Shown here piece after piece: positions 7,738 through 15,030 of a stretch of DNA of 48,206 nt; the first letter of the stretch is position 1; each line of letters starts with the position of its first letter. This DNA is from Chloroflexota bacterium (GTDB taxonomy: Bacteria > Chloroflexota > Limnocylindria > Limnocylindrales > CSP1-4). The notes beneath the pieces are model-generated. The model ran no database searches, had not been told where the DNA came from, and saw only the letters and a program-made list of their open reading frames with translations. A program made the position numbers and the translations under genes. The stretch lies in the NCBI GenBank assembly GCA_021787395.1, contig JAJYLZ010000023.1:1-48206 (forward strand), read 5' to 3'.

Positions 7738-8714
7738 TGCCGGCCACGCTGCTCGTCCTGGGCGAGGTCGCCGACGGCCACCTGACGAAGCTGTCCGCCG
7801 AGATCGCCGCGCTGGCACGGGGCCTCGCCGCCTCGGCCGGCGGGCAGGCGCTCGGGCTGGTCGTGGACCGGGCGCCCGACGCCGCGGCCGGGGAGCTCGC
7901 GGCGCACCTCCCGCGGGTGGTCAGCGTCGCGCTCGGCCCCGCCGCGGACGAGGCGTGGGCGCCGCACGCCGCCGCCGAGGCCCGCCGCCTGGTCGGGGAG
8001 GGCGCCACGCACGTCCTGGCGGGCGTGACCAACGACGGCCGCGACGTCGCCGGGCTCCTGTGCGGCGCCCTGGGGTGGGGGATCCTGGCCAATGCGTCGG
8101 GGGCCGCGTGGGACGGCGACGCCCTGGTGGTCCGGGCCACGGTCCTCGCGGGCAAGGCGATCACCCGCAGCACGGTCGAGGCGCCCAACGCCATCGTCAC
8201 GGTCAGCCCCGGCGCGGCGGAGGCATCGCCCCTGGCCGTGGCCGGGAGCGTCGAGTCGCGGAGTCCGGTTGGCCAGCCGGTCGTCCCGGCGGCCGCGGTG
8301 CTGGACCGCGTGGCCGAGGCCGGCGCGGCGGTCTCGCTCGAGGAGGCCAAGGTCGTCGTGGTCGGCGGCCGGGGCGTCGGGGGCCCTGAGGGCTTCGGGC
8401 TCGTGGACGAGCTGGCGGGGCTGCTCGGGGGCGTCACGGGCGCCTCGCGGGCGGCGGTTGACGCCGGCTGGATCCCGTACGCCCGCCAGATCGGCCAGAC
8501 GGGCAAGGTGGTCCGCCCGACGCTGTACCTCTCGCTGGGCGTCTCGGGCGCCATGCAGCACCGGGCCGGCATGCAGGGCTCCGAGCACATCGTCGCGGTC
8601 AACCGCGACCCGGACGCGCCGATCGCGGAGATCGCCGACCTGTTCGTGCTGGGCGACCTGTTCGAGGTGGGGCCGGCGCTGGCCGCCGAGCTCCGCGCCA
8701 GGCGGGGCGGCTGA
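7737..8714 (+). CDS. etfA: Electron transfer flavoprotein alpha subunit EtfA
   Basis: A 325-residue FAD-binding ETF alpha subunit. The N-terminal half resembles EtfB's fold. The C-terminal FAD domain has GASRAAVDAGW, QIGQTGKVVRPTLYLSLG, VSGAMQHRAGM and IVAVNRDPDAPIAEIADLFVLGDLFE, a near-perfect match to the family consensus. The ATG at 7737 shares a base with the etfB stop, with AGGA 11-14 nt ahead. It should hand electrons to EtfD in the membrane. Confidence 0.94.
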   Translation: MPATLLVLGEVADGHLTKLSAEIAALARGLAASAGGQALGLVVDRAPDAAAGELAAHLPRVVSVALGPAADEAWAPHAAAEARRLVGEGATHVLAGVTNDGRDVAGLLCGALGWGILANASGAAWDGDALVVRATVLAGKAITRSTVEAPNAIVTVSPGAAEASPLAVAGSVESRSPVGQPVVPAAAVLDRVAEAGAAVSLEEAKVVVVGGRGVGGPEGFGLVDELAGLLGGVTGASRAAVDAGWIPYARQIGQTGKVVRPTLYLSLGVSGAMQHRAGMQGSEHIVAVNRDPDAPIAEIADLFVLGDLFEVGPALAAELRARRGG

Positions 8715-8734
8715 CGGCCGGCGGGGGAGTGCCG

Positions 8735-9346
8735 ATGACGGGGACGCTGCTCTGGCTCGCCGCGCTGGCGGTCCTGTCCCTCGTCGCGGCCGTCGTCCTG
8801 CGGCGCACGGCGAGCCTGGCCGGCGGCACCCACGAGCTGGACCGGTTCCAGTCGGACGTGGTCGCCATCCACCAGGGCCTGACCGACACCGTCGGGCCCC
8901 TGGTCGCGCACCTCGACGACGTGCGCCGGGGCGCCGCAGACCCGGCCCAGACGAGGCCGGAGGTGGATGGGGCCCGGGCGTCGCTGCGGACGCTGAGCGA
9001 GAGGGCCCACCGCCTCAAGCCCCCGGCCGCGCTGGCCGACCGGTCGCAGCAGCTCGCCTGGGAGGTGGACCGGGCGGTGCGCGCGGCCGACATGGCGGCC
9101 CACGGGATCAGCCAGATGGGCCGCGTCCGCCACGACGCCAGCACCGAGGCGCAGGTGGCCCTCAAGCGCGGCACCCTCGGCCTCCGACACGCCCGGGAGG
9201 CGGTGGCGCGGATCATGATGGACACCTCGCGCCTGACGCCGGCCGATGTGCGGGCGATGCCGCCGACGCGCGCCGCGGGCCTGATCCTGACGCCGCCCAC
9301 GGACGAGGACCTCCTGGTCGGCGGCGAGGACGCCCCAACCAGCTGA
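8735..9346 (+). CDS. Hypothetical single-helix membrane protein with helical cytoplasmic part
   Basis: A 203-residue protein of unknown function. Residues 3-23 form one membrane helix (LLWLAALAVLSLVAAVVL); the remainder is mostly charged and helical, with heptad-like stretches at about 30-60 and 85-150, so a membrane-anchored coiled-coil is likely. The ATG at 8735 is preferred over the GTG at 8729 because GGGGGAG lies 5-6 nt upstream of it. It follows etfA after 20 nt and may be cotranscribed, yet nothing ties it to ETF function. nrdR begins 68 bp downstream behind its own control region. Confidence 0.65.
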   Translation: MTGTLLWLAALAVLSLVAAVVLRRTASLAGGTHELDRFQSDVVAIHQGLTDTVGPLVAHLDDVRRGAADPAQTRPEVDGARASLRTLSERAHRLKPPAALADRSQQLAWEVDRAVRAADMAAHGISQMGRVRHDASTEAQVALKRGTLGLRHAREAVARIMMDTSRLTPADVRAMPPTRAAGLILTPPTDEDLLVGGEDAPTS

Positions 9347-9352
9347 TTGAGC

Positions 9353-9399
9353 CCACTATGTAGTGGTATGCTGCGCCAACACCACTACCGGTAGTGGTG
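9353..9399 (+). promoter_or_regulatory. Paired NrdR-box-like palindromes in the nrdR promoter
   Basis: Two palindromes share the half-site CCACTA/TAGTGG. The first is CCACTA-TG-TAGTGG (9353-9366). The second is a perfect 20-bp inverted repeat centred on CCGG (9380-9399). Their centres are 30 bp apart, about three helical turns. A TATGCT -10 candidate (9367-9372) lies between them. NrdR binds paired ~16-bp palindromes with a CTA-N4-TAG core spaced about three turns apart; the second repeat fits this, the first has a two-base-shorter centre. Autoregulation is inferred. Confidence 0.7.
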
Positions 9400-9414
9400 C
9401 AAGTCGGAGGCAAG

Positions 9415-9900
9415 ATGCGCTGCCCGCAATGCGGGAACCGTGACAGCCGGGTCGTGGACTCCCGCGACCTCGACGAGTCCGCGACGATCCGGCGCCGGCG
9501 CGAGTGCCCGGCCTGCTCCGCCCGGTTCACCACCTACGAGCGGATCGAGGCCGCGCGCCTGGTGGTCGTCAAGCGGGACGGGACGCGCCAGGAGTTCGAC
9601 CGCGACAAGCTGGCCGCCGGTTTGGCCAAGGCGCTGACGCGGCGCCCGGTCGCCGACGACGCCGCCGAGCGGGCCGCCGACGACATCGAGGCCGAGCTCC
9701 GCTCCGCCGGCCAGTCCGAGGTGCCGAGCTCGCGGGTGGGCGCGCTCGCCATGGACCGACTCCGGGCGCTCGACCACATCGCCTACATCCGGTTCGCCTC
9801 GGTCTACCAGAGCTTCGAGGACCTCGAGGACCTCAAGCGCGAGGTGGACTCGCTGTTCGCCGAGGGGGGGACGGCCAAGAAGGGGAAGACCACCCGATGA
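9415..9900 (+). CDS. nrdR: Transcriptional repressor NrdR
   Basis: A 161-residue repressor of ribonucleotide reductase genes. N-terminal zinc ribbon with Cys3/Cys6 and Cys31/Cys34, followed by the ATP-cone ([24 protein letters not shown], about 49-72) that senses ATP/dATP. The C-terminal [22 protein letters not shown] is typical. The ATG at 9415 is set by GGAGG 4 nt upstream and by the invariant MRCPxCG start. Its stop overlaps the dcd start (ATGA), coupling nucleotide-reductase control with dCTP/dUTP metabolism. No nrd structural genes are in the window. Confidence 0.96.
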   Translation: MRCPQCGNRDSRVVDSRDLDESATIRRRRECPACSARFTTYERIEAARLVVVKRDGTRQEFDRDKLAAGLAKALTRRPVADDAAERAADDIEAELRSAGQSEVPSSRVGALAMDRLRALDHIAYIRFASVYQSFEDLEDLKREVDSLFAEGGTAKKGKTTR

Positions 9901-10490
9901 GCGTGCTCGCGGACCGCGACATCCGGGCCGAGCTCGAGGCCGGCCGGATCCGCATCGACCCCTACGACCCGGCTGACCTCCAGCCGAGCTCGGTGGACCT
10001 GCACCTGGACGCGTCGTTCCGCGTGTTCCGCAACAACCGGTACGCGTTCATCGACCCCCGGACCGCGCAGCCCGACCTGACGGAGCTGCTCTCGATCAGC
10101 GGCGACGACCCGTTCATCCTGCACCCGGGCGAGTTCGTGCTGGGCCAGACGCTGGAGTGGGTGGAGCTGCCCGACGACCTGGTGGCCAGGCTGGAGGGGA
10201 AGAGCTCGCTGGGGCGCCTCGGGCTGCTCATCCACTCCACCGCCGGCTACGTCGACCCCGGCTGGAAGGGGACGCTCACGCTCGAGCTGTCCAACGTCGC
10301 CAACCTGCCGATCGCCCTGTACGCGGGCATGCGCATCGGGCAGATCTCGTTCTTCCGGATGAGCTCGCCGGTCGAGCGGCCGTACGGGAGCAAGGAGCTC
10401 GGATCCAAGTATCAGGGCCAGTCCCAGCCGACCGCGTCCGCGTACCACGCGGACTTCGACCGCGGCCGGCGGATGCGCCCGGAGGGCTAG
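9897..10490 (+). CDS. dcd: dCTP deaminase, probably bifunctional deaminase/dUTPase
   Basis: A 197-residue trimeric nucleotide hydrolase that deaminates dCTP. Motifs: [85 protein letters not shown] and the C-terminal [10 protein letters not shown] lid. The HSTAG form of the central motif is that of Mycobacterium tuberculosis Dcd, which both deaminates dCTP and hydrolyses dUTP; E. coli-type monofunctional enzymes read HVTA there. Bifunctionality is therefore inferred by similarity. The start ATG lies in the nrdR stop. The product route to dUMP suits a genome without a nearby dut gene. Confidence 0.93.
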   Translation: MSVLADRDIRAELEAGRIRIDPYDPADLQPSSVDLHLDASFRVFRNNRYAFIDPRTAQPDLTELLSISGDDPFILHPGEFVLGQTLEWVELPDDLVARLEGKSSLGRLGLLIHSTAGYVDPGWKGTLTLELSNVANLPIALYAGMRIGQISFFRMSSPVERPYGSKELGSKYQGQSQPTASAYHADFDRGRRMRPEG

Positions 10491-10491
10491 C

Positions 10492-11358
10492 GTGGCGATC
10501 AACGACGCCGTCCACTGGCGGGCCGACCTCGGCGGCGGCACCACCGTCGCCCTGGTCCAGGCGGGCACCTTCCGCTCCGACGCCGGGACGCTGCTCGGCC
10601 CGGTCCCCTGGGTGCTCTGGCGCCCGTGGGCGGAGGCCGAGCTGGACGAGAACCGGCGCCTCACCCAGGCCCTCAACTGCCTGCTCGTCGAGACGCCGTC
10701 GGGGCGCGTGCTGATCGAGACCGGCATCGGCGAGCGGCTCGACGCCAAGAACGTCGCGATGCGCGGCTACGAGGGCCTGCCCATCGCGCCCAGGCTGCGC
10801 GAGGCCGGCTTCGACCCGGGCTCGGTGGACGTCGTCGCGATGAGCCACCTGCACTTCGACCACGCCGGCGGCCTGCTGCTCGCGGACGGCAGCAAGGCCT
10901 TCCCGCGGGCGCGCATCGTGGCCCAGCGCGCGGAGTGGGAGGTCGCCCTGTCGGGCAACTCCCGCGTCCTCGCCTCCTACGACCAGCCCGAGCTCCGCCT
11001 GGTCGCCGACTGGGGCGCCGAGGGCTGGGCGGAGGGCGACCGGGAGCTGCTGCCGGGCGTCGAGGTGGTCTCCACCGGCGGCCACTCCAAGGGCCACCAG
11101 GCGATCATCGTGCGCGGGTCGGGACCGGGCGCCCGGACCGTCGCGTTCTTCGGCGACCTGTGCATGCGGCCCTGGTCGGCCAACCCGCGCTGGGTCACCA
11201 GCTTCGACGACTTCCCGCTCGACTCGGTCGAGGTCAAGGCCGAGCTGTTCCGGCGAGCGGTGGAGGGCGACTGGACGGTCGTGCTCTCGCACGAGCGCCT
11301 CGCCCCGGTCGGCAAGCTCACGCCGGACCGCGACCGCTTCCGGTTCGACGCGATCTAG
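10492..11358 (+). CDS. Metallo-beta-lactamase-fold hydrolase
   Basis: A 288-residue cytosolic protein with the metallo-hydrolase signature MSHLHFDHAGG (HxHxDH, about 120-127), a downstream STGGHSKGHQ histidine loop and FFGDLCMR, matching the AttM/YtnP-like quorum-lactonase and related hydrolase subfamily. The GTG at 10492 begins one base after the dcd stop, so it is the third gene of the nrdR-dcd unit. Substrate unknown; a lactonase role is only one option, since the subfamily also includes thioesterase-like and nucleotide-related enzymes. A Trp-rich region around 30-50 (VPWVLWRPWAEAE) is distinctive. Confidence 0.8.
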   Translation: MAINDAVHWRADLGGGTTVALVQAGTFRSDAGTLLGPVPWVLWRPWAEAELDENRRLTQALNCLLVETPSGRVLIETGIGERLDAKNVAMRGYEGLPIAPRLREAGFDPGSVDVVAMSHLHFDHAGGLLLADGSKAFPRARIVAQRAEWEVALSGNSRVLASYDQPELRLVADWGAEGWAEGDRELLPGVEVVSTGGHSKGHQAIIVRGSGPGARTVAFFGDLCMRPWSANPRWVTSFDDFPLDSVEVKAELFRRAVEGDWTVVLSHERLAPVGKLTPDRDRFRFDAI

Positions 11359-11373
11359 CCTGACGGTCCGCGA

Positions 11374-12129
11374 TCAGCCCGCGGAGGACGGCGACGGCTG
11401 GGCGGACGCCGGGGCCGTCGGGGGCGCGGACGGTACCCCCGGGGACGCAGGGAGCGGCAGCAGCGGCTCGAGGAGCGGCCCGGCGGCAGCCTCGGTGAGT
11501 GGCCCGTTGATCTCCTCGATCACGCGGCCGTCGGGGTCGATCAGCACCTGCGTCGGCAGCGCGTAGACCTTGTAGCTGCGGAACACGTCGGCTTTGCCGT
11601 CGAACGCGATCGGGTAGCCGATGTCGTACTTGGCGGCGTAGGCAGCGACGTCCGCCGGCGTCGTCTCCTGGACCGCGATCCCGATGATCGAGAGGCCCCG
11701 GGAGCGGTACGCCTCGTCGAGGTCGCGCAGCACGGGCGTCTCGCTCTGGCAGGGCGGGCACCACGTCGCCCAGAAGTTGAGCAGCACCAGCCGGCCGCGC
11801 AGGTCGGCGAGGCGGATGGGCTTCCCGTTGAGGTCGAGCAGCGGGGCGGGCGACCCGTCCGGCCCCTTCACGGTGAGCTCGGGGGCGACGTCGCCGGGCG
11901 CGAGCCCGGTGACCGCGCTCCCGACCAGGAACGGCGTGGCGAGCGTGATGGGCGTGGGCGCAGCCGACCCCGAGCCGGGCGCGATGGGCCGCGTCGCGAC
12001 CAGGAGCAGCGCGGCGCAGGCGAGGACGATGCCCGCGGCGAGCGACAGCTGGCGCGCGGTGAACGGGCCGACGACCTGGCGGGAGCCGCGACCCGGGGGC
12101 GTGGACGGCGGGGTTCCGAGAGGGTCCAC
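11374..12129 (-). CDS. TlpA/ResA-like membrane-anchored thioredoxin
   Basis: A 251-residue protein: short cytoplasmic N-terminus, one membrane helix (about 28-46), Pro/Ala linker, then a TlpA/AhpC-TSA-type thioredoxin domain facing outward. The active site is WCPPC (Cys124/Cys127) preceded by RGRLVLLNFWAT, with a cis-Pro loop in YALPTQVLIDPDGRV. Such proteins reduce apocytochrome c or other extracytoplasmic thiols using electrons delivered by CcdA, whose gene ends 3 nt upstream. GTG start. The Pro/Ser/Ala-rich tail after about residue 230 is low complexity. Order glutaredoxin-ccdA-tlpA on one strand supports a thiol-reducing pathway. Confidence 0.88.
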   Translation of the reverse strand: MDPLGTPPSTPPGRGSRQVVGPFTARQLSLAAGIVLACAALLLVATRPIAPGSGSAAPTPITLATPFLVGSAVTGLAPGDVAPELTVKGPDGSPAPLLDLNGKPIRLADLRGRLVLLNFWATWCPPCQSETPVLRDLDEAYRSRGLSIIGIAVQETTPADVAAYAAKYDIGYPIAFDGKADVFRSYKVYALPTQVLIDPDGRVIEEINGPLTEAAAGPLLEPLLPLPASPGVPSAPPTAPASAQPSPSSAG

Positions 12130-12132
12130 GGG

Positions 12133-12948
12133 CTACACGTTGCCCCACTGGAAGTAGCGGGGGAGGAGCACGAGCAGGTCCAGGATCATCGCCATGCCGA
12201 TGGCCGCCACCAGCAGCCCGCCGACCAGGGACACGACCCGGCCGTGCCGGACCAGCGGCCGCATCAGGGACGGCGCCCGGTCGTAGAAGAAGGCGAGCAG
12301 CAGGAACGGGACGCCCAGCCCGGCGGTGTAGCCCATGAGCAGGACTGCCCCCTGCAGGGCGGTCGTCGAGGTGGCGGCCATGGTGAGGATGCCGCCCAGG
12401 ATGGTGCCGATGCAGGGCGTCCAGCCGACGGCGAAGACCGCGCCGAGCGCGAACGAGGCGCCGTACCCGGCGCGCTGCCCCACGAGCCGGGTGCCGAGCC
12501 GGCTGCCGGCGCCGCCGTCGGCCGCCGCGAGGGTCATGCCGCCGGTCATCCCCGTGACGCTGGCCGTGGCGCCGGCGTCGAGCGGCCGCCACGTGCGCTC
12601 CAGCACGGGGATGTGGACCAGGCCGGCCAGCGACAGGCCCATGACCACCAGCAGGCTGCCGCCGATGATGCGCAGCGGACGGATGTAGTCGGCGATCGCG
12701 CCGCCCGCGAAGGCCGCGGTCACGCCCAGGAGGGTGAACACGGCGCCGAAGCCCAGCACGTACGCCACCGCGTGGCTGAGGGCCGTCCAGCGCGACGGCC
12801 GGTCGAGGCGGGCGTTCCGGCCGGCGGCCGCGACGGCGACCGCGGTCAGCTGGCCGATGTAGGCCGGCACCAGCGGCAGGACGCAGGGCGAGATGAACGA
12901 GATCAGCCCGGCTGCGACGGCCACCAGCAGGGTGTAGTCGCCCGTCAC
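12133..12948 (-). CDS. ccdA: CcdA-type thiol electron transporter
   Basis: A 271-residue polytopic membrane protein, about six helices, of the DsbD/CcdA family that moves reducing equivalents from cytosolic thioredoxin across the membrane. The two redox cysteines are in the expected contexts: FISPCVLPLVPAYIG (Cys22) and VGWTPCIGTILGG (Cys179). Helices are separated by a long hydrophilic loop at about 115-160. The GTG start overlaps the stop of the glutaredoxin-like gene (GTGA). Its partner on the outside is most likely the TlpA-like protein encoded next. No cytochrome c synthesis genes (resB/resC) are nearby, so the target is not certain. Confidence 0.9.
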   Translation of the reverse strand: MTGDYTLLVAVAAGLISFISPCVLPLVPAYIGQLTAVAVAAAGRNARLDRPSRWTALSHAVAYVLGFGAVFTLLGVTAAFAGGAIADYIRPLRIIGGSLLVVMGLSLAGLVHIPVLERTWRPLDAGATASVTGMTGGMTLAAADGGAGSRLGTRLVGQRAGYGASFALGAVFAVGWTPCIGTILGGILTMAATSTTALQGAVLLMGYTAGLGVPFLLLAFFYDRAPSLMRPLVRHGRVVSLVGGLLVAAIGMAMILDLLVLLPRYFQWGNV

Positions 12949-13244
12949 GCGGTGCCCTCGTCGGGGGCGGGGCCGTCAAGCGCCTCGTCGAGGAAGCGGC
13001 GCAGGCGGGGCTCCGTGGTGGCCAGGTCGAGTTCCCGGCCGCCGAGCGCCACGACCGGGATCGCGAGGCCGTAGCGGCGCTGGAGCTCGTCGTCCGCCTC
13101 GATGCTGCGCTCCACCAGCGTCGGCGTTGGCAGGCCCTGGGCCGCGCGTCGGGCGAGCAGGGCGGCCAGGATCTCGTGGGCGTCCTCGCAGAGGTGGCAG
13201 CCGGGGCGGCTGTAGAGGACGATCTGGGACGGGGTCGCGGTCAC
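12945..13244 (-). CDS. Glutaredoxin-like thiol protein (CxxC)
   Basis: A 99-residue protein with a thioredoxin-fold start (QIVLYSRPGCHLCEDAHEIL; redox pair Cys16/Cys19) and a cis-Pro position in IPVVALGGRELD, as in the glutaredoxin-2-like DUF836 family. It is first in the operon with ccdA and tlpA, so a cytosolic electron donor role for CcdA is plausible but inferred. The GTG at 13244 is chosen because the codons match the fold and TACAAT lies exactly 6 nt upstream, as for a leaderless transcript; longer readings run through the divergent globin gene. Confidence 0.82.
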   Translation of the reverse strand: MTATPSQIVLYSRPGCHLCEDAHEILAALLARRAAQGLPTPTLVERSIEADDELQRRYGLAIPVVALGGRELDLATTEPRLRRFLDEALDGPAPDEGTA

Positions 13245-13310
13245 CCGGCCATTGTACGGACGTGCGCGGGGATGGCCCGCGAGGCGCCCTCCGTCCATAG
13301 AATCCCGGAC
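13245..13310. promoter_or_regulatory. Divergent promoter region, both sides leaderless-type
   Basis: Within 66 bp lie two outward-facing -10 boxes. Leftward TACAAT (complement of 13251-13256) ends 6 nt before the GTG of the glutaredoxin gene. Rightward TAGAAT (13298-13303) ends 7 nt before the globin ATG. Neither gene has a Shine-Dalgarno sequence. -35 elements are not recognisable. Confidence 0.6.
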
Positions 13311-13730
13311 ATGCCCGAGCCGACCCTCTACGACCGCGTGGGGGGCATGCCGTTCTTCGAGCGGCTCGTGGACCGCTTCTACGATGGCATCCGGGACGAC
13401 CCGGTGGTCGGCCCGATGTACCAGCGAGACCCGGCCGACCCGGACCTCGCCGGGCCCCGCCGCCGGCTCACGCTGTTCCTCGTCCAGTACTGGGGCGGCC
13501 CCACGACGTACCTCGAGGAGCGCGGCCACCCCAGGCTGCGGGCGCGGCACTTCCCGTTCCCCATCGGCGACGCCGCCCGGGACCGGTGGCTGGTCCACAT
13601 GCGGGCGGCGATCGACGCGTCCGGCGCCGGCCCGGCCGAGCGGGAGGAGCTCCACCAGTACATGACCCTGGCCGCGGACGCGATGCGCAACATCGAGGAG
13701 CCCGACGGCGGCGAGGAGCCCACGGCGTGA
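13311..13730 (+). CDS. glbO: Group II truncated haemoglobin (TrHbO)
   Basis: A 139-residue 2-over-2 globin. It aligns by eye with M. tuberculosis GlbO: Tyr37 at CD1, QYWGGPTTY, RGHPRLRARHFPF with proximal His80, and Trp93 at G8 (DRWLVHM), the marker of group II. These globins bind O2 tightly and have been linked to NO/peroxide chemistry at the membrane. The ATG at 13311 is preceded only by a -10 box, so a leaderless transcript is likely. It overlaps the next gene (GTGA) and diverges from the thiol operon. With nitrate reductase in the same genome, protection from nitrogen oxides is a reasonable but unproven role. Confidence 0.93.
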   Translation: MPEPTLYDRVGGMPFFERLVDRFYDGIRDDPVVGPMYQRDPADPDLAGPRRRLTLFLVQYWGGPTTYLEERGHPRLRARHFPFPIGDAARDRWLVHMRAAIDASGAGPAEREELHQYMTLAADAMRNIEEPDGGEEPTA

Positions 13731-14101
13731 GCCCCCTGGCGACGATCGCGATCACCGCCGCTCTCGTCCTGTACACGATCGGCGTCTGGGGCGAGCGGCT
13801 CGGGGGCCGCCTGCGCCCCTGGCACCTGGGGTTCTTCTGGGCCGGCCTCCTGTGCGACACGGTGGGCACGGGGGTCATGATCGACTACGTCGGCGGGCTC
13901 ACCGCCGACGTCCACGGCGTGACCGGCGTGGCGGCCATCCTGCTGATGCTCGTGCACGCCGTCTGGGCCACCACCGTGCTCGCCCGCCACGATGAGCGGC
14001 TCATCTCCACGTTCCATCGGTTCAGCGTGTTCGTGTGGCTGGTGTGGCTGGTCCCGTACTTCAGCCCGATGTTCGTGGCGATCGCGGGGCGGCCGCAGTA
14101 G
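13727..14101 (+). CDS. HsmA-family four-helix membrane protein
   Basis: A 124-residue protein with four predicted membrane helices (about 5-22, 35-58, 66-88, 100-120). It matches the HsmA-like family (TIGR03987): YTIGVWGERLGGRLRPWHLGFFWAGLLCDTVGTGVM, HGVTGVAAILLMLVHAVWA and a terminal FVWLVWLVPYFSPM. Several conserved His residues sit in or near helices (in RPWHLG, VHGVTG, LVHAVW and FHRF), suggesting haem or metal binding, though none is proven. GTG start within the globin stop codon implies coupled translation with glbO. Molecular function is not established. Confidence 0.75.
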   Translation: MSPLATIAITAALVLYTIGVWGERLGGRLRPWHLGFFWAGLLCDTVGTGVMIDYVGGLTADVHGVTGVAAILLMLVHAVWATTVLARHDERLISTFHRFSVFVWLVWLVPYFSPMFVAIAGRPQ

Positions 14102-14284
14102 CTCTCACCCGCGGCGCGAGGCCGCTAACACGCCGTTCACCGTGCGCGCGCAGGGCGTTTACGCGGTCGGGCGAGACTGGGCCACGGAGCGGCGGCCACG
14201 ATCGCCCCTCCGCCGGAGCTCCTCCTCCAGGGCGGCGCCGGGACGGCCGAGTCCGCCGGTCGCCCCGGCGCCCTCGTGTCCCCG

Positions 14285-14312
14285 GCGACAGGGCCACTAC
14301 GTCGGGTACGAT
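14285..14312 (+). promoter_or_regulatory. tRNA-Arg promoter
   Basis: GCGACA (14285-14290, four of six bases of TTGACA), a 16-bp spacer and TACGAT (14307-14312) lie just before the tRNA gene, whose first base is 14322. Because a tRNA must have a promoter here, this anchors TACGAT as a real -10 form in this genome. Confidence 0.6.
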
Positions 14313-14321
14313 CCATGCCAC

Positions 14322-14397
14322 GCCCCCGTAGCTCAGTGGATAGAGCGGCACCGTCCTAAGGTGCGCGTCGGCGGTTCGAGTCCGTCCGGGGGCGCCA
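14322..14397 (+). tRNA. tRNA-Arg, anticodon CCU
   Basis: A 76-nt cloverleaf. Acceptor arm GCCCCCG (14322-14328) pairs perfectly with CGGGGGC (14387-14393). D-arm GCTC/GAGC. Anticodon stem GCACC/GGTGC encloses the loop GTCCTAA, giving anticodon CCU for AGG. T-arm contains TTCGAGT. Discriminator G and an encoded CCA (14395-14397) complete the gene. AGG is a rare Arg codon in such GC-rich genomes. The last 18 bases recur in altered form in the repeats around the cyclase gene. Confidence 0.97.
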
Positions 14398-14589
14398 GCC
14401 TAACCGACGACCTTCGGTGAGATCGCCGAGCCGTCAAGGTTCTGTGCCCGGGGGCAGCACCCCGGGACTGTGGCCTTGCGCAGTGCCGGGACTCGCGCAG
14501 CCGGACGACGTCTCGCTCGCGACGAGTCCCGCCAGCGCTCCGGGGGTGTCGTCATGCGACTCGATCGGCGGTCGAGGATTGACGACCGG

Positions 14590-15030
14590 TCAACCGGCGG
14601 ACGCGACCTGGCGCCTTGCCCACGCGTAGAGCGCGTCGTACACGGGTAGCTCAAGCGCGAGCTGCTCCTGGTCCGGGACGCCGAGGTCCATGAACCCGCG
14701 GGCGATAGCCTCGAGCCCCCGGCTCTGGGGCGTGATGTCCGCATCCGCGGTCACGTCGGCGCCATGCACAACCCTGGCGACCAGGGCGAGCGCCGGGTCT
14801 GCGAGAAGCGCATGCTCCTCCGCGATCACCTCGAACGTGCACAGCCCGTCGCGGTGGGTGTAGCGCGCGCCCGGAGCGTCGAAGCTGATTGCCCCGGTTC
14901 GTTCCGCGTAGGCGATGACCTCGTCACGCGGGACGTAGGTGATGACGGCTTGCGTGTCGATGAACCGCAGGATCAGCCAAGGGCAGGCGATCCGATCGGT
15001 GTGCGGGTGCTCGCGCGTCACCCACTCCAT
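14590..15030 (-). CDS. ChrB C-terminal-domain (chromate resistance) protein, stand-alone
   Basis: A 146-residue protein equal to the ChrB C-terminal domain (Chrome_Resist family): EWVTREHPHTDRIACPWLILRF near the start, YVPRDEVIAYAERTGAISFDAPG, YTHRDGLCTFEVI and a helical C-terminal half ending LPVYDALYAWARRQ. In chromate operons this domain is fused to or accompanies regulator ChrB next to transporter chrA; neither is present, so the ligand here is unknown. The ATG at 15030 has GAGGAGG 5 nt upstream. The gene is leftward, alone, between the tRNA and the cyclase regulator, and looks somewhat less GC-rich than its surroundings. Confidence 0.85.
   Translation of the reverse strand: MEWVTREHPHTDRIACPWLILRFIDTQAVITYVPRDEVIAYAERTGAISFDAPGARYTHRDGLCTFEVIAEEHALLADPALALVARVVHGADVTADADITPQSRGLEAIARGFMDLGVPDQEQLALELPVYDALYAWARRQVASAG

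Noticed and set aside
10492..11358. Naming the metallo-hydrolase a quorum-sensing lactonase
   Set aside because: The HxHxDH fold is shared by many enzymes and no acyl-homoserine-lactone genes are nearby.
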